Assembly: GCA_019635755.1 (NCBI GenBank)
Contig: JAHBYW010000003.1
Span: 372,001 to 436,000, forward strand
Direction of reading: 5' to 3'
Origin: Rhizobiaceae bacterium
GTDB taxonomy: Bacteria; Pseudomonadota; Alphaproteobacteria; Rhizobiales; Rhizobiaceae
Length of the DNA stretch: 64,000 nucleotides
Shown: piece by piece, positions 38,062-46,713 of the stretch
How positions within the stretch are numbered: the stretch's first letter is position 1
Layout: each line of letters opens with the position of its first letter
Notes under the pieces: generated by a model
Told to the model about the DNA's origin: nothing
Databases searched by the model: none
What the model saw: the letters and a program-made list of their open reading frames with translations, nothing else
Made by a program: the position numbers and the translations under genes

Positions 38062-38890
38062 CGCGGGCGAAGGCAGGGGCGTCGCCCTGCGGCGGACCGG
38101 CTTCTCGGTGAAGCGGCAGACCGGCTTCGGCGTCATCGCATGGCTGTGCTTCTTCATGCTCTACCTGCCAATCCTGACGCTCGTCCTGTTCTCCTTCAAC
38201 GCCGACCAGTCGATGGCGGTATGGGGCGGCTTCTCCTTCCGCTGGTACGAGTCCGCCTGGCACAATCAGACCGTCCAGGACGCCTCCCTGCGCTCGCTGC
38301 AGATCGCCTTCATCGCCGCGATCCTGGCGACCGTCGCCGCGACGATGGCGGCGCTTGCCACCACGCGCGGGCGTGCGTTCCGCGGCGAGCAGGCGGCCTA
38401 TGCCATGATCAACACGCCGCTGATCGTGCCGGAGATCGTCACAGCGACGGCGCTGCTGATCTTCTTCGCCTCGATCAAGGTGTCGACCGGCTATACGGGA
38501 CTCGGCTACCTCATTGCCGCGCACACGGCCTTCTGCATCCCCTTCGCCTATCTGCCGATCCGGGCGCGGCTGGAATCCATGGACCTGACGCTGGAGACCG
38601 CCGCGGGCGACCTCTACGCCACGCCATGGCAGGCCTTCCGGCGCATCACGCTGCCGCTTTTGTGGCCCGGCATCATCGCTGGGCTGATGCTGGCCTTCGT
38701 CATCTCGCTGGACGATGTCGTCATCACGGAGCTGGTTAAGTCCGGCGGGCAGGACACCCTGCCGACCTACATGCTGGGGCAGCTCCGCCGCATCGTCACC
38801 CCCGAGATCAACGCGATCTCCACGGTCTTCCTTCTGCTGTCCGTGGTGATCGTCACCCTGTTCTTCCTGCTCAGCCGGCAGAGATCATGA
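38054..38890 (+). CDS. potC: Polyamine-type ABC permease (PotC family)
   Basis: 278 residues. FMLYLPILTLVLFSFN is the first segment, as in PotC/PotI; the EAA loop is LETAAGDLYATPWQAFRRITLPLLWPG near residue 180, followed by AFVISLDDVVITELVKSGGQDTLPTYML, which is characteristic. Followed after 22 bp by the binding-protein gene. Confidence 0.94.
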   Translation: MASAGEGRGVALRRTGFSVKRQTGFGVIAWLCFFMLYLPILTLVLFSFNADQSMAVWGGFSFRWYESAWHNQTVQDASLRSLQIAFIAAILATVAATMAALATTRGRAFRGEQAAYAMINTPLIVPEIVTATALLIFFASIKVSTGYTGLGYLIAAHTAFCIPFAYLPIRARLESMDLTLETAAGDLYATPWQAFRRITLPLLWPGIIAGLMLAFVISLDDVVITELVKSGGQDTLPTYMLGQLRRIVTPEINAISTVFLLLSVVIVTLFFLLSRQRS

Positions 38891-38912
38891 CCAACGACCA
38901 CAGGAGAAAGCC

Positions 38913-39947
38913 ATGAGACACATGAAACTGGGACTGGCCTTCGGAACGGCCATGCTGGCGATGGCCGGCACGGCAGCGGCCGAAGGGGAACTCAACATCT
39001 ACAACTGGGGCAACTACACCAACCCCGACCTGATCAAGAAGTTCGAGGAGCAGTTCAAGGTCAAGGTCACCGTGACCGACTATGACTCGAACGATGCCGC
39101 GCTCGCCAAGGTTCGCGCCGGCGGCCACGGCTTCGACATCGTCGTGCCGTCTGCGAACTATGTCCGCATCTGGATCGACGAGGGCCTGCTCATCGAGACC
39201 CGCCCCGACCAGATGGAGAACTTCAAGAACGTCGACGAGCGCTGGGTCGACGTCGACTGGGATCCGGGCCGTCACTATACCGTGCCGTGGCAGTGGGGCA
39301 CGACCGGCATGATCGTCGACACGTCCGTCTACAAGGGTGAAATCAACACCAGTGCCATCGCTTTCGATCCGCCTGCGGAACTGGTCGGCAAGATCAACGT
39401 CGCGCCCGAGATGAACGACGTCATGTCGATGGCGATCTGGTACATGGGCGGCGAGTGGTGCAGTGACGACCGCGAGCTGCTGAAGAAGGTGCGCGACAAG
39501 CTGGTCGAGGCGAAGCCGAAGTGGATCTCAATGGACTACGGCGTCATCGAGAAGTTCCAGAGCCGCGACTTCGCCGCCGCGCTCTACTGGAACGGCGCCG
39601 CACTGCGTTCGCGCAAGGCGAACCCGGACGTGCGCTTCGGCTATCCGAAGGAAGGCTACCCGATCTTCATGGACAGCGTCGCGGTCCTCAAGGACGCGAA
39701 GAACCCTGAGAACGCGAAGCTCTTCCAGAACTTCATCATGGATCCGGAGAATGCGGCGCTGATCTCGGCCTTCGCCAACTACGCCAACGGCATCAAGGGG
39801 TCGGAGGCCTTCATGCCCGAGGACATGAAGGGTGCGCCGGAGGTGGACATCGCGCCCGAACACCAGGCGTCGGGCCACTTCCTGACGCCGTGCTCGCCGG
39901 AGGTGACGGAGCTCTACACCCGCGTCTGGACCGACCTGCTGAAGTAA
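38913..39947 (+). CDS. potD: Polyamine-type periplasmic substrate-binding protein (PotD/PotF)
   Basis: 344 residues with a signal peptide cleaved near residue 23 (GTAAAEG). The mature start ELNIYNWGNYTNPDLIKKFEE and the YDSNDAALAKVRAGGHGFDIVVPSANYV block are the PotD/PotF signature. PWQWGTTGM is the expected hinge. Together with neighbouring aguB and acetylpolyamine deacetylase genes the ligand is probably putrescine or a derivative. Followed by a strong hairpin. Confidence 0.94.
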   Translation: MRHMKLGLAFGTAMLAMAGTAAAEGELNIYNWGNYTNPDLIKKFEEQFKVKVTVTDYDSNDAALAKVRAGGHGFDIVVPSANYVRIWIDEGLLIETRPDQMENFKNVDERWVDVDWDPGRHYTVPWQWGTTGMIVDTSVYKGEINTSAIAFDPPAELVGKINVAPEMNDVMSMAIWYMGGEWCSDDRELLKKVRDKLVEAKPKWISMDYGVIEKFQSRDFAAALYWNGAALRSRKANPDVRFGYPKEGYPIFMDSVAVLKDAKNPENAKLFQNFIMDPENAALISAFANYANGIKGSEAFMPEDMKGAPEVDIAPEHQASGHFLTPCSPEVTELYTRVWTDLLK

Positions 39948-39954
39948 CACGATT

Positions 39955-39981
39955 GGCTCCGGCGCTGCCTGCGCCGGAGCC
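39955..39981 (+). terminator. Hairpin after the pot operon
   Basis: 11-bp perfect stem GGCTCCGGCGC / GCGCCGGAGCC with loop TGCCT, beginning 8 bp after the potD stop. The following TTCCCCT is a poor U-tract, so this may act as an mRNA 3' stabiliser as much as a terminator. Confidence 0.7.
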
Positions 39982-40008
39982 TTCCCCTCAAGCGACAGGG
40001 CGGGCGGC

Positions 40009-41205
40009 ATGAGCTCGTACCGAAACTCCGACCCCCGCCCGCCGATCATGGTCGGATCGCCGCCGGCGCTGTTTCCATCCCGGCTGAACTGGGACCAGCC
40101 GCCGTGGAACCGCTGGTCGTTCCAGCACATCACCGAGATTCTGCCGACGGTCGAGGTCTGGCGCGGCACCGGGCATCGCAGCCGGCTGGAGGAAACTCCA
40201 CATGATCTCGACGGCATCACGGTCGATGCCGTCGACGGATCGCCATCGACGCTAGCTGGGCACCTCGACGAAACCTACACGGACGGGATCCTCGTCCTGA
40301 AGGATGGCCGCGCCGTCTACGAGCGGCTGTTCAACGGGATGACCCCGCGCACGCTGCATCTGTCGCAGTCGGTCGCGAAGTCCGTCACGGGGACCGTATT
40401 CGGCATCCTCGTCGGCCAGGACGTGCTGAACCCCGAGCGGCTGGTGACCCACTATCTGCCGGAACTGGAGCGGACGGGCTGGCGCGGCGCGACGCTTCAG
40501 CATGTGCTCGATATGCGCTCGGGCGTACGATACTCCGAGGAATACACCGATCCGCACTCCGATGTCGGCCAGACCGACGTCGCCTCCGGCTGGAAGCCGG
40601 TGCCCCCAGACGCGGACCCGATTCTGCGCTGGCCGCGCCACATCTGGGAGCAGATCCTCGGTCTGACCGAGCAGGTGCGCCCGCATGGCGACGCGTTCGA
40701 CTACCGGTCGATCGAGACCGATGTGCTGGCCTTCGTCATGGAGCGCGTCACGGGCCGGCGTCTCGCGCAACTCGTCTCGGAGGAGCTCTGGCAGAAGATC
40801 GGCTGCGACGAGAGCGCACGCTTCACCGTCGATCCCGCCGGCTATGCGCTCGCGGATGGCGGTTTCAACGCGACCCTGCGCGACTATGCGCGCTTTGGCC
40901 AGCTCATCCTCGACGGCGGCCGCGACATCGTTCCCGCCGCGTGGATCGAGGCGACGCGAACCGGAGTGCACGGGCCGGAATACAGCGCGTCGATGCCGGA
41001 GGGCTCTTACCGCAACCAGTTCTGGATCGAGGATCCGCGCTCGCGCAACCTGCTGTGCCGCGGCGTCTTCGGGCAGCTGATCCACATCGACTTCGACCAC
41101 CGCATGGTGACGGTGAAGCTGTCGAGCTGGCCGGATTTCGTCAGCGTGGAGTATTCCCGCGCGACGCTGAAGGCCGTCCACGCAATCGCGCGGGCGCTGG
41201 GGTAG
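40009..41205 (+). CDS. Serine hydrolase of the beta-lactamase fold (6-aminohexanoate-dimer hydrolase-like)
   Basis: 398 residues, no signal peptide, so cytoplasmic. The S-x-x-K motif is SVAK in HLSQSVAKSVTGTVFGIL near residue 125 and the second motif is Y-x-S in FDYRSIETDVLAFVMERVTGRRLAQLV near residue 230. VLDMRSGVRYSEEY and GGFNATLRDYARFGQLILDGG fit the NylB/EstB branch, which splits amide or ester bonds of small oligomers. Substrate unknown. It follows the pot operon after its hairpin. Confidence 0.85.
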   Translation: MSSYRNSDPRPPIMVGSPPALFPSRLNWDQPPWNRWSFQHITEILPTVEVWRGTGHRSRLEETPHDLDGITVDAVDGSPSTLAGHLDETYTDGILVLKDGRAVYERLFNGMTPRTLHLSQSVAKSVTGTVFGILVGQDVLNPERLVTHYLPELERTGWRGATLQHVLDMRSGVRYSEEYTDPHSDVGQTDVASGWKPVPPDADPILRWPRHIWEQILGLTEQVRPHGDAFDYRSIETDVLAFVMERVTGRRLAQLVSEELWQKIGCDESARFTVDPAGYALADGGFNATLRDYARFGQLILDGGRDIVPAAWIEATRTGVHGPEYSASMPEGSYRNQFWIEDPRSRNLLCRGVFGQLIHIDFDHRMVTVKLSSWPDFVSVEYSRATLKAVHAIARALG

Positions 41206-41220
41206 CGCGGGGATCTGCCC

Positions 41221-41276
41221 CCTCCACCAAGGCGGGAGGACCCGCCTGCTGCGGCGGTCCCCCTCCCGGGGAGGAA
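41221..41276. repeat. Short palindromic repeat region
   Basis: A 6-bp stem GGCGGG / CCCGCC with loop AGGA (41231-41246), followed by CCTCCCGGGGAGG. It has the composition of the other CCTCCCC-type repeats in this window and fills most of the gap between the hydrolase gene and rpe. Confidence 0.45.
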
Positions 41277-41313
41277 ACTCGACATCCCGCGATGAAACCG
41301 CTACCTCCGCGCC

Positions 41314-41997
41314 ATGCCCGGCAAGACGCTCATCTCCCCGTCGATTCTCTCATCCGACTTCTCGAAACTCGGCGACGAGGTCGAAGCCATCGACCGTGCC
41401 GGCGCCGACTGGATCCATCTCGACGTGATGGACGGGCATTTCGTTCCGAACATCACCTTCGGGCCGCAAATCATCAAGGCGATCCGGCCGCGTTCGAAGA
41501 AGCGCTTCGACTGCCATTTGATGATCGCGCCGGCCGACCCCTATCTGGCTGCGTTCGCGGAGGCCGGCGCCGACCTCATCACGGTTCACGCGGAGGCCGG
41601 CCCGCATCTCGACCGCTCACTGCAGACCATCCGGAACCTCGGCAAGAAGGCCGGCGTGGCAATCAACCCGGCGACGCCGGAAATCGCGATCGAACATGTG
41701 CTCGACCGGCTCGACCTCGTTCTGGTGATGACGGTCAATCCCGGCTTCGGCGGCCAGGCGTTCATCCCGGCGACCGTCGAGAAGGTGCGCCGGGTCAAGG
41801 CCATGATCGGCGGCCGCAAGATCGCCATCGAGGTTGACGGCGGGATCACGCGCGAGACCGCGCCGCTCGTCGTCGCTGCAGGTGCCGACGTGCTCGTCGC
41901 GGGCTCGGCGGTGTTCACAGGCGATGCCGGCGCCTACGCCCGCAACATCGGGGCCATCCGAACCGCCGCCGACGCAGCCGTCGGCCGCATGGCGTAG
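41314..41997 (+). CDS. rpe: Ribulose-phosphate 3-epimerase
   Basis: Interconverts ribulose-5-phosphate and xylulose-5-phosphate in the pentose phosphate pathway. 227 residues forming a TIM barrel with [49 protein letters not shown] and [15 protein letters not shown], all family hallmarks with their metal and phosphate ligands. Length is normal. gph follows after 14 bp, a pairing common in proteobacteria. Confidence 0.96.
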   Translation: MPGKTLISPSILSSDFSKLGDEVEAIDRAGADWIHLDVMDGHFVPNITFGPQIIKAIRPRSKKRFDCHLMIAPADPYLAAFAEAGADLITVHAEAGPHLDRSLQTIRNLGKKAGVAINPATPEIAIEHVLDRLDLVLVMTVNPGFGGQAFIPATVEKVRRVKAMIGGRKIAIEVDGGITRETAPLVVAAGADVLVAGSAVFTGDAGAYARNIGAIRTAADAAVGRMA

Positions 41998-42011
41998 CCG
42001 GCCCGATCTGC

Positions 42012-42704
42012 ATGTCCGTCACCATGTCAGGCTGGCCGCGCGCGGTTCTCTTCGACCTCGACGGCACGCTGGTCGATTCCGCCCCGGACATCGCCGCGTC
42101 GGTCAACACCCTGCTGGCGCGCCATGCGCTTGGACCGCTGACGCTCGACCAGGTGAAGTCGATGATCGGCCACGGCATCGAGAAGACGGTGGAGCGCGCC
42201 TTCGCGGCCTGCGGAAAGCCGCTGACGCCGGCCAGTCTCGCCATCCGCAACGCCGAGATGATCGACATCTACGCCGACAACCTGACCAACCTGACCGTGC
42301 TGATGCCCGGCGCCGCCGAGGCGGTGGAAGCGCTGCGCGGACACGGCGTCCAGATCGGCGTCGCCACCAACAAGCCGCAGCGGCCGACCGAACTCGTCCT
42401 CGACCATTTCGGCTTGACCCGGCTTGTCGGATGCGCAATCGGCGGCGATGCCGGCGTCAACAAGAAGCCGGCGGCGGACATCCTGCTCGCTGCGCTCGAC
42501 CGCCTCGGCGTCGAGCCCTGGGATGCCGTGATGGTGGGTGACAGCGGTGCCGACGTTCAGTCGGCGCGCGCGGCGGGCATCCTGTCGATCGCCGTCAGAG
42601 GCGGTTATGCGCATGCGCCGATCGAGTCGCTCGGCGCGGATGTCGTGATCGACAGTCTGGATCAACTGCGGGAAGCGATCGAACGGCTCGGCAAGGATGG
42701 CTGA
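42012..42704 (+). CDS. gph: Phosphoglycolate phosphatase (HAD family)
   Basis: 230 residues. The HAD motif I is FDLDGTLVDSAPD, with the nucleophile Asp near residue 16; motif II is VATNKPQRPTEL; and motif IV is MVGDSGADVQSARAAG. The MIGHGIEKTVERAF cap segment suits Gph. An internal ATG at 42024 is an alternative start. Removes 2-phosphoglycolate, for example from DNA repair. Convergent with nagA, 9 bp apart. Confidence 0.9.
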   Translation: MSVTMSGWPRAVLFDLDGTLVDSAPDIAASVNTLLARHALGPLTLDQVKSMIGHGIEKTVERAFAACGKPLTPASLAIRNAEMIDIYADNLTNLTVLMPGAAEAVEALRGHGVQIGVATNKPQRPTELVLDHFGLTRLVGCAIGGDAGVNKKPAADILLAALDRLGVEPWDAVMVGDSGADVQSARAAGILSIAVRGGYAHAPIESLGADVVIDSLDQLREAIERLGKDG

Positions 42705-42713
42705 CAGCCGCCG

Positions 42714-43853
42714 CTAAGCCCGCCGTTCGCCGCCGATCCAGACACCTCGCACATCGAGGCTGTCGCTCAGGTTGACGATGTCCGCCTGCGCGCCCGGCGC
42801 CAGCGTACCGACGCGGTCCTCGACGCCCATCGCCTGCGCCGGATAGACCGTCGCCATGCGGATCGCCTCGCCCAGATCGAGGCCGATCGAAACGTGCATG
42901 AAGCGGATGGCGGAGATCATGTCGAGGTCGGCGCCCGCGAGCGTGCCGTCGGCCAGGGTCAGCCGGCCGTCGCGCCGCAGGATCGTGCGGCCGTTCAGCT
43001 CGAAGCTCGTCATGTCGGTGCCGATGGTCGCCATCGCGTCGGTGACGAGGAAGATCTTCCCCGGCCCGCGCTTGGCGCGAAGCGCGATGCCGATCGCCGC
43101 GGGGTCGACATGGATGCCGTCGGCGATCAGGCCCGCGCTGACGCCCATGTCCAGCGCGGCGCCGACCGTGCCGGGCTCGCGATTGCCGAGCTGGCTCATC
43201 GCGTTGAACAGATGCGTTGCCATCGACGCGCCGGCCTCGATGCAGGAGACCGCCGTGGCATAGCGCGCGTCCGTGTGCCCCAGGCTGACGACGACGCCTG
43301 CCTTGACCAGCGCCTCGATCTGGTCGGGGCCGACCGTCTCCGGCGCGACCGTGACGAGCAGCACGGGCACTTTGCGTCTGGCGTCGAGGATCATGGCCTG
43401 GTCGGCATCGAGCATCGGCCGGATCAGCTTCGGATCGTGGGCGCCCTTTCGGGCCACCGACAGATGCGGGCCTTCCAGATGCAGGCCGAGGAAGCCGGGT
43501 ACCTGCTGCTTCAGCGCATCGGCGCCGGCGCGGATCGTCGCGGCGGTCACCGCCGGCGTGTCGGTGATCAGCGTCACCAGCAGCGACGTCGTGCCGAACG
43601 GCGCGTGCGCGGCACAGATCGTGCGGATGGTCTCGACGTCGGGCTTGTCGTTGATCATCAGACCGCCGCCGCCATTGACCTGCAGGTCGACGAAGCCCGG
43701 CGCGAGAATGCCCGACACATGGCGCAGCTCGATGCCCGCCGGCGCCGCGCTGACGATACCCGCGATCGTGCCGTCGCCGACGACGAGCGACTTGCCGTCG
43801 TGCCAGTCGCGGCCATCGAAGATGCGGGCGCCGGTGAGGGCGAAGGTCGTCAT
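42714..43853 (-). CDS. nagA: N-acetylglucosamine-6-phosphate deacetylase
   Basis: 379 residues. Removes acetate from GlcNAc-6-phosphate. Diagnostic motifs are PGFVDLQVNGGGG near residue 51, FLGLHLEGPHLS near residue 120, VVSLGHTDARY near residue 188, MATHLFNAMSQLGNREPG near residue 208 and FLVTDAMATIG near residue 270. The first metal motif is VNGGGG, as in many NagA proteins that bind a single metal ion. Last gene of the leftward amino-sugar operon, overlapping the SIS gene by 4 nt (ATGA). Confidence 0.95.
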   Translation of the reverse strand: MTTFALTGARIFDGRDWHDGKSLVVGDGTIAGIVSAAPAGIELRHVSGILAPGFVDLQVNGGGGLMINDKPDVETIRTICAAHAPFGTTSLLVTLITDTPAVTAATIRAGADALKQQVPGFLGLHLEGPHLSVARKGAHDPKLIRPMLDADQAMILDARRKVPVLLVTVAPETVGPDQIEALVKAGVVVSLGHTDARYATAVSCIEAGASMATHLFNAMSQLGNREPGTVGAALDMGVSAGLIADGIHVDPAAIGIALRAKRGPGKIFLVTDAMATIGTDMTSFELNGRTILRRDGRLTLADGTLAGADLDMISAIRFMHVSIGLDLGEAIRMATVYPAQAMGVEDRVGTLAPGAQADIVNLSDSLDVRGVWIGGERRA

Positions 43854-44878
43854 ACCGTCTCCGTGACCTTGCGCAGGTTCGGCGGCGCGTCGGGATCGAG
43901 GCCGCGCCGGCGCGCGAACGCTTCGACGAAGGCATAGAAGGACACGATCAGCGGCAGCGGGTCGGTCAGCGGGTGGCCGGTTGCGGCGAAAGGCAGGCGG
44001 ATGGCGTCGCGCGCCCGGTCGGAGGTGATGAACACGGTCGCGCCCTTGGCGGCCAGCGCGTCCGCCCCATCCGCGATCGAAGGCTCCGAACGGTCGCGCG
44101 TCGCCAGCGCCAGGATCGGAAAACCGGGGCCGACCAGAGCCAGCGGACCGTGCATGACCTCGGCCGCGGAAAAGGCCTCGGCATGCATGCCGCAGGTCTC
44201 CTTGAACTTCAGCGCCGCCTCGTTGGCGAGGGCCGACGACGGCCCGCGGCCAAGCGTGAACAGGGATCGAGCGCCGTCCAGCGCCGCGGCGAGACCGGAC
44301 CAGTCGGCGTCGATGGCTTCGGCGAGGTGGCGCGGCAGGGCCGCCAGCGCCGCCAGCAGCAGTTCGTCCTCTGTCGCATGTGCCATCAGGGCCAGGCCTG
44401 CGATCGCCGAGTTCACGAAGCTCTTGGTCGCGGCGACGCTCTCCTCTTGCCCCGCCATGATGTCGATCGCGTGATGGGCGGCGCCGGCGAGGGGCGAACC
44501 CGCCGTGTTGGTGAGCGCGATGGTCAGCGCCCCGCCCTGACGCGCCTCCTCCACCATCGCGACGATGTCGGGGCTCTTGCCCGACTGCGAGATGGCGAGG
44601 CAGCAGGCAGGCGCCAGCCTCAGCCGGGCGCCGTAAATCGAGGCGATCGACGGTCCGACGGACGCGACGGCGAGCTTCGCCGTGAGCTCGACCGCGTATT
44701 TCACGAATGACGCTGCGTGGTCGGACGATCCGCGCGCGACCGTGACGACAAACTTCGGATCGTGCCGGCGGATTGCGGCGCCGGCGTCGCGCAGCACGGC
44801 TCCCGAACCGTCGAGGAAACGCGCAGCCGCCTCGGGAATTTCTTCCACCTCCCGGCGCATGAACGTCCGGTCGCTCAT
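43850..44878 (-). CDS. SIS-domain glucosamine-6-phosphate deaminase (NagB-II/AgaS-like)
   Basis: 342 residues with two SIS domains. FVVTVARGSSDHAASFVKYAVE and CLAISQSGKSPDIVAMVEEAR are the first sugar-phosphate site; LFTLGRGPSSALANEAALKFKETCGMHAEAF is the second. The GlmS isomerase glutaminase domain is absent, so it is the stand-alone deaminase type making fructose-6-phosphate and ammonia. Between gntR and nagA with 4-nt overlaps on both sides, which completes GlcNAc-6-phosphate catabolism. Confidence 0.91.
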   Translation of the reverse strand: MSDRTFMRREVEEIPEAAARFLDGSGAVLRDAGAAIRRHDPKFVVTVARGSSDHAASFVKYAVELTAKLAVASVGPSIASIYGARLRLAPACCLAISQSGKSPDIVAMVEEARQGGALTIALTNTAGSPLAGAAHHAIDIMAGQEESVAATKSFVNSAIAGLALMAHATEDELLLAALAALPRHLAEAIDADWSGLAAALDGARSLFTLGRGPSSALANEAALKFKETCGMHAEAFSAAEVMHGPLALVGPGFPILALATRDRSEPSIADGADALAAKGATVFITSDRARDAIRLPFAATGHPLTDPLPLIVSFYAFVEAFARRRGLDPDAPPNLRKVTETV

Positions 44879-45645
44879 CGCGCCGCCTCCGGCTCGGGGA
44901 TGCGAAGCTCGGCGACGAAGTCGTAGGTGTCGCCGCGATAGACCGATCGCGTAAACTCGATGACCTTTCCGGTGGCGAGGTAGGAGATGCGCTCGATGTT
45001 GAGGCTGGCCGAGCCGACGGGCACGTCGAGCAGCGCGGCGTCGGCGTCGCCGAGATTGGCGGCCGAAATGCGCTGTACGGCGCGCACCGGGCGATGGCCC
45101 GTCTTCTCCAGCGCTGCATAGAGCGACGAGCCGATCGCGGTAGGCTCAGGCAGGACGCTGGCGGACAGCGAGGCGCGCTCGATGGCGAGCGGCGTGTCGT
45201 TGGCGATGCGCAGTCGGCCGATCCGCGCCACCAGTTCGCGCGACGACAGGCCGAGCACCATCATCTCGGCCGGCGAAGGCGGGAACACGCCGCGCTCCAG
45301 CCATTCGGAGCGCACCTGCATGCCGCGCCGCGCCATGTCCTCGGTGAAGGATGTCAGGCGCGAAAGCGACTGCTCGACGCGCTCCACGCGCGGTGCGACG
45401 AACGTGCCGGATCCGTGACGCTGGATGAGCACGCCGCCGCGGACCAGGTCCTGGACGGCCTTGCGCACGGTCACGCGCGAGACGTCGGCCTTGCTGGCGA
45501 TGTCACGCTCGGACGGCAGCGCGTCTCCCGGGCCGAGCACGCCGTTCCGGACCGCGTCCTCGATGGTCTTCTTGAGCCGCAGGTAAAGCGGCGCCCCGCT
45601 CGTGTCGCGCAGCGCCGCGAACATGTCGGGCGCGGCCTCAGCCAT
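44875..45645 (-). CDS. nagQ: GntR/HutC-family regulator of the amino-sugar genes
   Basis: 256 residues from ATG 45645; the longer frame to 45702 lies inside the kinase gene. The winged helix is LYLRLKKTIEDAVRNGVLGPGDALPSERDIASKADVSRVTVRKAVQDLVRGGVLIQRHGSGTFV; the C-terminal UTRA-like domain senses a sugar phosphate, usually GlcNAc-6-P or GlcN-6-P. NagQ is the name used for such regulators in alphaproteobacterial nag loci; I apply it by context. Two tandem-repeat sites in the divergent promoter are its probable targets. Confidence 0.88.
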   Translation of the reverse strand: MAEAAPDMFAALRDTSGAPLYLRLKKTIEDAVRNGVLGPGDALPSERDIASKADVSRVTVRKAVQDLVRGGVLIQRHGSGTFVAPRVERVEQSLSRLTSFTEDMARRGMQVRSEWLERGVFPPSPAEMMVLGLSSRELVARIGRLRIANDTPLAIERASLSASVLPEPTAIGSSLYAALEKTGHRPVRAVQRISAANLGDADAALLDVPVGSASLNIERISYLATGKVIEFTRSVYRGDTYDFVAELRIPEPEAAR

Positions 45646-46516
45646 GGGTCGGCTCCGCCGCGAAGGTGCGGACAGCCATTGCCACCGCGCCGCCCAGCGC
45701 ATCCTGCAGGGGTTCGCGCACGATCGCCTGGTAGCGCTCGGAGAGGCGCGGCCGGATCAGCGGCGCCAGACCGCCCAGCAGGCAGAGCGGGTCGCCGGGC
45801 CTGAGATCCAACACGTCGAGCGAAGCCTCGATCATGGCGATCGCCTTGTCGAGAATGAACGCGGCAACCGCGTCGCCCTTCGCCGCGTGGTCGAACACCA
45901 TCGGGGCGAAGCCGCCGAAATCGCCGGGCTTCGCCGTCGTCGTAAACTCCACTACGTCGCGCGGATTGTCGCGGAAGACCGCGAGCAGTGCGTTCGTCAG
46001 CGGCGAAGCCTCGCGGATGCCGTCATAGGCGAGCAGCGTTTCCTCCAAGAGATCGCGGCCGATGCGCGCGCCGCCGCCCTGGTCACCGATGAGGAATCCC
46101 CAGCCGCCGACGGGCCGTGTCCTGCCGTCCTGCCGCACGAGGTACGCCGTACCGGTGCCGAGGATGGCAATCGCGCCGTCCGCCGGGCCCAGCGCGCCTT
46201 CCAGCGCGATGGCCGAGTCGGTTTCGACAACGGCGCGGCTGAACGGCAGGATCGCCTCCAGCTGCCGGCGGTACGTTCCCACGTTCGACCCGGCGAGGCC
46301 GAGCAGCGCGGGCGTCTGCGGGATGAGCGCCGGATCCTCGCCGGCGTCGACGAAGGCCAGCCGCGCGGCCTCGACAATGCTGGCGCGCGCGCCGGTCAGG
46401 TCGGTCCGGATGTTGGCGGCGCCCGACTTGGCGCGCGCCAGGATGCGGCCGTCGGGGGTCGCCAGTGCGGCGCGGCAGCTGGTGCCGCCGCCATCGATGC
46501 CGAGAACGAATGTCAC
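45638..46516 (-). CDS. N-acetylglucosamine kinase (BadF/BadG/BcrA/BcrD ATPase fold)
   Basis: 292 residues from GTG 46516, with GGAGGA 8-9 nt upstream; a TTG at 46546 lies inside the operator and is less likely. The ATPase core is visible: LGIDGGGTSCRAALATPDG (phosphate 1), VVETDSAIALEGALG and IAILGTGTAYLV (phosphate 2) and CLLGGLAPLIRPRL (adenosine). This fold phosphorylates GlcNAc at C6. First gene of the leftward operon, overlapping gntR by 8 nt. A MurNAc or anhydroMurNAc substrate is an alternative, given the divergent murQ. Confidence 0.88.
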   Translation of the reverse strand: MTFVLGIDGGGTSCRAALATPDGRILARAKSGAANIRTDLTGARASIVEAARLAFVDAGEDPALIPQTPALLGLAGSNVGTYRRQLEAILPFSRAVVETDSAIALEGALGPADGAIAILGTGTAYLVRQDGRTRPVGGWGFLIGDQGGGARIGRDLLEETLLAYDGIREASPLTNALLAVFRDNPRDVVEFTTTAKPGDFGGFAPMVFDHAAKGDAVAAFILDKAIAMIEASLDVLDLRPGDPLCLLGGLAPLIRPRLSERYQAIVREPLQDALGGAVAMAVRTFAAEPTHG

Positions 46517-46538
46517 CGGGGCTTCCTCCGAAGCGGAT

Positions 46539-46557
46539 AATACCAATAAAATACCAA
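46539..46557. promoter_or_regulatory. Tandem GntR-type operator, leftward side
   Basis: Two exact AATACCAA octamers 11 bp apart (46539 and 46550), about one helical turn, 23 bp upstream of the kinase GTG. The same pair appears in opposite orientation at 46673-46691. Confidence 0.7.
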
Positions 46558-46672
46558 TATGCCAGTCTTAATTCTTATTTCCAGAAACCTAACGCCTAAG
46601 CCAATGAATCTGCTCGATAATGGCCGACGATGAGGCCAGCCACCCTCGAAAAGTGTTAACGCGCCTTGCCAA

Positions 46673-46691
46673 GTGGTATTTTTTTGGTATT
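46673..46691. promoter_or_regulatory. Tandem GntR-type operator, rightward side
   Basis: GTGGTATT (46673) and TTGGTATT (46684) are 11 bp apart and are the reverse complement of the leftward AATACCAA pair, with one mismatch. They lie 23 bp before the murQ ATG, the same distance as the left pair from its start codon. Confidence 0.7.
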
Positions 46692-46713
46692 GTCAATCGC
46701 GGGAGGAGCTTGA

